A stretch of 64,000 bases of DNA from Mytilus californianus (taxonomy: Eukaryota; Mollusca; Bivalvia; Mytilida; Mytilidae): contig NW_026262593.1 of the NCBI RefSeq assembly GCF_021869535.1, forward strand, positions 72,544,822-72,608,821, given 5' to 3'. The translations under genes and the position numbers were made by a program. Position 1 is the first letter of the stretch. Every line of letters begins with the position of its first letter. The notes beneath the pieces are model-generated. The model was not told the DNA's origin. It ran no database searches and worked only from the letters and a program-made list of their open reading frames with translations. Positions 59,007 through 64,000 of this stretch are shown here, piece by piece.

Positions 59007-59252
59007 TTCATTCCAAACATACTCATTTTTACATTACATTCTAACAAAAGCTCTATTGAGTTTGTAGTGAAAATGAATAAAAAAAAAACATATGAACGAT
59101 TACGAAGTACTTGTAAGGAATCTTGCTATTTTGTCAGAAAACTTGTTGACATACGTGGTATTTGGCTCACAATTTGCTCTGAATTGAAGAAAGAGTTCTG
59201 TAAAGATCCCGATACAGTTAGATTGACATTCGTCAAATATGCTTTAGATTAA
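59007..59252 (+). CDS. Small unrecognised open frame (doubtful)
   Basis: The frame is open from about 59007, with an internal ATG at 59073, to TAA after RLTFVKYALD. The peptide is lysine-rich (KMNKKKTYERLRSTCKES, then GIWLTICSELKKEFC) and more protein-like in composition than most short frames here, but I recognise no domain. A possible acceptor tttgtag lies just before it. It faces the protease gene. It could be a terminal exon or chance. Confidence 0.15.
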   Translation, partial: FIPNILIFTLHSNKSSIEFVVKMNKKKTYERLRSTCKESCYFVRKLVDIRGIWLTICSELKKEFCKDPDTVRLTFVKYALD

Positions 59253-59323
59253 CTGTACTTTTAACCGAAATTTTCGGAATTTAAAAAAAAAATACATACT
59301 TTTAGAAATATTTCTCTGTATAG

Positions 59324-59329
59324 TTTATT
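59324..59329 (-). terminator. Candidate polyadenylation signal of the protease gene
   Basis: An AATAAA hexamer on the minus strand (plus-strand tttatt), about 325 bases after the protease stop codon. It is plausible by position, but such hexamers are frequent in AT-rich DNA. Confidence 0.25.
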
Positions 59330-59654
59330 TTGATGATAATAAATCGATCATTTGTTTAAAAATCCATCAAGAATTTAAGTCATTAGAATATTAAAACTGT
59401 TATCACAAACTGAACCTAAATGTTGACAACGCCGGCGACGACGGGATTAAAAATCGCGTTGCCAAGCTCCTACTCAAAATGTCAGGCTTAACAGAAATAA
59501 TTTCATATAACTTGTATGAACGTTTGTTTTAAAATTCGGCAGAATAATTCCAAATATTTCCGACAGTACTAATTCGGTCTTATAACATACAAAAACATGC
59601 ATGCACGTTGTAAAAAGGGTGTATCGAAAAATATTTATCTAATTGTGAATCAAA

Positions 59655-60121
59655 TCAGTAATTAAAGTGCCTCAGAATTGCCTTTAATGGTGTAATAATA
59701 CATCCTCCGGCAGGATGTGTTGCAATTGCCATTCCTATGCACCAAAATAATCCATCGTTATGGCGTACGTAAATGCACATTCCAGAATCTCCTTGTTGGA
59801 ATTTAATCTTCTGCATTGCTATCTGATTACGAAAATAAACGCTTTGTGGACGGTCAGAATGTCTCTTTGATACAATATCGAGAGCTTGGACAGCGAAATG
59901 GATATTGTCTTGCACATTTGCTGGGTTAATATCTCGATAAACATTAGCAACAGCTTGATATAATGTCTCAAACTCCACATGTTTTCCTTCAATTATTTCA
60001 GCTTTATCTTTAATATGTTGGTCCAACGAAACTGCTCCGAACGTTCGTACTTCGAAATTTGTATGTACACCTACCTCCTGCCAGTCAAGGCAACATTTCT
60101 GTAAATAGTTTGACTTAAGTT
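59655..60121 (-). CDS. Last exon of protease gene: catalytic Ser half
   Basis: 467 nt, phase 1 start, 154 residues to TAA. It begins ELKSNYLQKC. The nucleophile lies in KFQQGDSGMCIYV and is followed by LFWCIGMAIATHPAGGC, the usual substrate-pocket strands of trypsin-like folds, and a C-terminal helix TPLKAILRHF. An apparent start at 60134 is inside the acceptor tract and is not a true start. Confidence 0.75.
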
Positions 60122-62636
60122 CTGCAAAAAACAATATAAACTCAGTATGAAATGTTTAACCTGAAATAGGATTTCCATACAGACCATCTGATCATTGATG
60201 ATAGCATCCGTCGAGTAATCAATGTCCGTTTGAATATGCTTTATGTATTTATAAAAATAAAAACATTATATAAAAATAAGAAAATGTGGTATAATTGCGA
60301 ATAAAAAAACACTCCACTAGAGATCAAATTACATAGAAGATAAGAATTATAGATCACCGTACGGCCTTCAAACCCATATGAATAGTTAGATATAAATGGC
60401 CCCGAAATGACAAATGTAAAACAGTTCATATATAATGCAAAAAACGACAACCACTGAAGCTCCTGACTTGGAACAGACACTTACCGAATGTGGCGAGGTA
60501 TAAAATGTTTGATGGCGCCAAACCAACCCCCTAACTTGTTTTTGTTAGATGTATTTCTTTTTGTATTCATCTGATGAGTTAAGCCTTTTTTAACTGATTT
60601 TATAGTTCGTTCTTATGTTGTACTGTTACACCCCTGTCCCTGGTTAGGGGGAGAGTTGGGATCCCGCTTACATGTTTAACTCCGCCACATTCTATATGTA
60701 TGTGCCTGTCTCAAGTTAGGAGCCTATAATCAAGTGGTTGTCGTTTGTTGCTGTGTTACATATTAGTTTTTTTTCTTCATTTTTTTGTACATAAATTAGG
60801 CCGTTAGTTTTCTCGTTTGAATTGTTTTACATTTTTCATTTCGGGGCCTTTTACAGCTGACTATGCAGTAAGGGCTCTGCAATTTGTTGAAGGCCGAACG
60901 GTGACCTATAGTTGTTAATTTCTGTGCCATTTGGTTGTCACATTGGTAATCACACCACATCTTCATTTTTATACTTAAACTGAGATGTGTTAATTATATG
61001 ATTGTTTACTATATGACTATATGATAAGCATTGATATAAGACTGCAAACTATAAAAAATGTATGATAATACAAATGTAATACGGTGAAGATCCCCTTGGG
61101 TAATTCAACCCTTTTGTGGTAGGGATGAGCAGCTGAAAAACCCTTTTCATATATTTTGAAAAAAGAGCATACTTTATAAACAAAGAAATACACCTTAACC
61201 TATCAAAATTGGTTGTTCTTAACAGGAAGATAAATGGATTTGACACACATCTGTTACATTTGTGTTTAAAAAGCTGTAGATAATGCCTACAGGTATATGT
61301 ATATTGTTGGTTCTCCTATATGACTGCTGTTCTCATACTAAATATGATTGCTAACGAACGTTTTACCAGAACAGGGAATCTACCCCTAGATTTTAAATTG
61401 TATTTTACTAACCTCGTTTTTCTGCATCATCAATGTGAATTTTAGCATGGTTCTGATCAATTTTTATAATGGCTGCGTCAATGCTTATTCCATTAATCTC
61501 ATTTGGGGGGAAGGTAAAACTGGCTAAATGTCCACAAGGAATAACTCCACTCAAACCATTTGCATCTTTGCAATATATTTTTACTGGATTTTCATGAAGT
61601 TCAGATCCAAATGTATGCGATATCAGAAAATCCGGAGAAAGTATCACATGTGCGCATGTTAAGAATGCATCTTCGCCATGGAATTTAAGAAACCCACCTA
61701 TTGTTCCTGCTTTCCCTTTAAACGGTCTGTTTACGTCAATATCTATATCCATTTCTTCATCTTCACTATTAGGTATTGCTGCTACATTTTGTCTATTAGC
61801 AGACTTGTTTTGTTCTTCTGTGGGAACAAAAAATTCGGTACCTATTCTTATCTGTTTAGCCTGTAGTCTTGGATATCCTTCAAAAATATCCGTTTGAACA
61901 GAAGCTATATTGTAAGGAAAATGTGCTTCCCCAATCGGTATTATTCCTTTTGCTCTGCAGAAGAATTGGATACAAGTGACTCTTTTAAATCTTTGATTTT
62001 CTTCGCCAAATCCTTTTGATTTCAAATGAGATTTAGAAATCATAGTCAATTTACTATGCTTTGCAAAGTACTTTGTGGCATTTTCTGCCGATACATTTTG
62101 GCAACTCTCATAAGATCTCGCTGCATCGATTGTACTATCAATTTTTTCCATTACAGACATCGCTTCCTTAAAACGTCCGTTTACTTCTTTATACACAATA
62201 GGGATACCATTAAATGCTTCACTTTTAGGTGATAACTTCTCCATTTTGTGAACTTCAGCAACTATAACTGCATTACACGAGCAAAAAAAAATGTCATCTG
62301 ACGTATTTTGTGTACTACAGCTACATTTAAAACCTGGCCAAATATCATAGTACTGTATGATTGAGACTGTCATTGCATACCGCTTGCAAATTTCCCATGC
62401 AATAGCTTTTGCACATTTTGGTTTTCCATTTTCCATTGCTAGACGCAATACTTTCTGTAAGGTATACGTATCATCGAAAAGATTCTTAAAATTAGCTAAG
62501 ATATAACGACACACCATACTTTCATCTAATAGGATACTGTTTTCGAACTCTGTGTTCATGTCTGTTTGTTTTGATCCTTCTTTATGAAATGAGAGTAGTT
62601 TTTGAAAGGCTTTCGTAGCTTTGAGTTGTGGCTTAT
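59655..62636 (-). CDS. Trypsin-fold (PA clan) serine protease gene, 3' part (2 exons visible)
   Basis: Proposed join on the minus strand: 61413-62636 then 59655-60121, junction phase 1 (GAG|gttagt-type donor CGAG|gttagt, acceptor tttttgcag), about 562 residues plus TAA. The upstream exon should be outside the window, because the larger exon starts at a phase-1 acceptor (cttatttgtag). The catalytic triad is complete: His in LTCAHVIL (codon 61648-61650), Asp in GISIDAAIIKI (61477-61479), Ser in QQGDSGMC (59784-59786). The protease domain starts near AGTIGGFLKFHGEDAF and ends near THPAGGCIITPL. About 300 residues precede it, with helices, a Cys-rich CSCSTQ/FCSCN patch and an acidic NSEDEEMDIDID spacer. 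No signal peptide or propeptide is visible, which suggests an intracellular effector rather than a digestive enzyme. Confidence 0.7.
60260..60535 (-). repeat. Family C, inverted copy in protease intron
   Basis: agaaaatgtggtataattgc, caccgtacggccttcaaacc, aaaaacgacaaccactgaag and ctcctgacttggaacagaca are the reverse complement of family C. Together with 60595-60985 it forms two facing copies within one intron. A minus-strand frame here is repeat-derived. Confidence 0.75.
60595..60985 (+). repeat. Family C, direct copy in protease intron
   Basis: gttcttatgttgtactgtta, ctggttagggggagagttgg, gtgcctgtctcaagttagga, taggccgttagttttctcgt, ttgaaggccgaacggtgacc and ggtaatcacaccacatcttc, in family C order. 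Confidence 0.8.
60986..61412. other. Protease intron, 5' part, nothing recognised
   Basis: AT-rich intronic sequence next to the donor at 61412. No exon recognised. Confidence 0.4.
61413..62636 (-). CDS. Protease gene, internal exon: N-terminal region and catalytic His/Asp half
   Basis: 1224 nt, phase 1 on both ends, 407 whole codons. An ATG at 62557-62559 opens 383 codons, but the frame continues 25 codons upstream (KPQLKATKAFQKLLSFHKEG) to an acceptor, so that ATG is probably internal; use of it as a start cannot be excluded. The region before the protease domain contains VYKEVNGRFKEAMSVMEKID (helical), a GEAHFPYNIASVQTDIFEGY stretch and RLQAKQIRIGTEF. I have the impression that these recur in bivalve proteins, but I cannot name a family. 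Confidence 0.7.
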
Positions 62637-62689
62637 CTACAAATAAGACTCATACACTTTAAAGAATACTAGATGAGAACCGTATTATA

Positions 62690-64000
62690 ATTTTAAATGA
62701 AATGCTCTACAAAGCGCAGTTTGATACGACAGCAGAGGTCGAACTCCGGAAGGTGGTTGCAAGTATGGACAAAATATTTAAGCTCTGAAATTGGGATTGT
62801 GATTAAATATTTTACACAGTATGATTGTGGTCTAACTTGGAAATTGGAAATTAACCTGTTATGTTCCAAATCTAAATACATGGTTAGATTCAGCATGCAC
62901 ACAATCCCAAATAATTCAATTTTGTTATGAAACAAACTTTAGTTTGTGACCCTTTGGACCTCAATGTACACCAGTTTGATAACGGACCCCAAAATCCAAA
63001 TTCCTAAAACACAGTTAGAGACAGCCTTTCAAAGAATCCCTTATATTCAATTTTATTTTTTTAATTCAAACAAAGTTCAATTTCGAACCCTGATTTACAC
63101 CAACCGGAAAAAACTTGGCCCAATATCAAAAAACTAAATAGAAGTTTAGATTCAGCATAGCAAAGAACCCCAAGAATTGAATTTTGTTCAAATAAACAAA
63201 AGTTGAATCTTGGATTCTTAAGACCTTAATGAGGATCAATTCGAAAACTGAGCCCAAATTAAAAATCTAAAATACACAGTTATAGTCAAAGAACGCCAAA
63301 AATTGATTTTTTTTGTTAAAATCAAACAAAGTTTAATTTAAATTCCTTTGGACTTCTATTTAGACCAATTTAAAAACGGGTCCCACAATTGAAAATCTAA
63401 ATACACAGTTAGTTTTTGGCATATCAAAGAATCCCAGTAATTAAATTTTTGATGAAGTCAAGCGAAGTTGAACTTTGTAAAATATTGACCTAAATATGGA
63501 CCACTTAAATAATAGGGCCAAAAATCCAAAATTTAAATACACGGTTAGATTCAGCATATTAAAGAATTCCAAGAATTTTTAGAATTATAAACACCATTGA
63601 AATTGGTCAAGAAAATATCAATTTATACAAAAGTTTTAGATAAAAGTATCAAATTGACCTAAACGGTTAGGGCCATAACCCAAACAATCAATCACAACCT
63701 TCCTTTCTTGGTATGGAACCTTGTGGTACAATTTCATAGAGTTACATAGACGTATATTCAAGTTATTGTCCGGAAACTAGATATTTTTTGTTTGTTTGTG
63801 GACCCCTAATTCCTAAACTGTTCGGGCCATAATCACAGAGTGAATTCCAAACTTTGTTTTGTTATATTGGACCTTGCAATACAATTTCATAGAGATCCAT
63901 ACACTTATACTTAAGTTATTGTTTAGAAACAAAATGTCTTCAGACGAGGCCAACGACGATGACGTGGACGACGACACCGTTATACCAAAATACGTCTGCA
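62690..64000. repeat. Diverged tandem array of about 130-140 bp units and related repeat
   Basis: The head at 62700-62770 (tacaaagcgcagtttgatac, gacagcagaggtcgaactcc, gcaagtatggacaaaatatt) is followed by five or six diverged units. Each carries variants of aaatacacagttagattcag, catatcaaagaaccccaaga, attgaattttgtt, caaacaaagttgaa and a gacctt-aatgt-gaccaa-tt block. From about 63700 a second unit type (ccttgtggtacaatttcata, gagttacatagacgtatatt, aagttattgtccggaaacta) occurs twice. I recognise both as common bivalve repeats. The acidic-looking gaggccaacgacgatgacgt text near the right edge is part of it, not a coding exon. The window ends inside the repeat. Confidence 0.8.

Noticed and set aside
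63951-64000. Acidic Asp-rich coding-like stretch at the right edge
   Set aside because: It matches the gacgatgacgtggacgacg-type text of a bivalve tandem repeat and continues the array.

Overview
This is AT-rich eukaryotic nuclear DNA, most likely from a marine mussel (Mytilus-like bivalve). I infer that from split genes with GT-AG introns, a load of dispersed repeats that I recognise as typical of mussel genomes (for example copies ending in tctcattggcactcatacca or carrying gaccaaagagcagacaac), and protein families expanded in bivalves. No operon, CRISPR or prokaryotic feature is present.

Three split genes can be reconstructed, all on the minus strand. (A) 9513-19686 encodes two tandem CARD death-fold domains followed by an NHL/TRIM-like beta-propeller (four coding exons, 458 codons), but the last complete codon of exon 2 is TAA. 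(B) 33293-39431 encodes 696 residues in six exons: a DZIP3/hRUL138-like HEPN domain with an intact R-N-x-x-x-H motif, a helical linker, an alpha/beta domain, an acidic linker and a beta-propeller paralogous to that of gene A. (C) 59655-62636 is the 3' part of a gene for an apparently intracellular trypsin-fold protease whose His/Asp and Ser are on two exons; its 5' end is outside the window. Every visible coding junction except the first of gene B is phase 1, which would let N-terminal modules be exchanged in frame. Genes A and B share the last exon and 3' flank but carry unrelated front ends, a natural example of such exchange. CARD, HEPN and trypsin-like domains with adaptor or propeller modules are typical of innate-immune and conflict proteins, so I infer an immune-type cluster. 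No experimental function is known to me.

The rest is transposon-derived or featureless. 640-1476 is a 64-bp minisatellite. 3841-7430 is a direct tandem duplication of a unit of about 2 kb. Penelope-like reverse transcriptase remnants lie at 8400-8990 and 20370-21360, an L1-like endonuclease remnant at 26010-26960 and an L1-like RT C-terminal remnant at 42144-43240. A tRNA-derived SINE dimer lies at 23365-23770. A 146-bp fold-back hairpin (31343-31488), a roughly 970-bp element with long imperfect inverted ends (56007-56977) and a diverged tandem array (62690-64000) complete the picture. At least a dozen copies of one mussel repeat (called family C here) are scattered through introns and spacers. 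All splice sites were found by eye from consensus, phase and paralogy, without transcript support.
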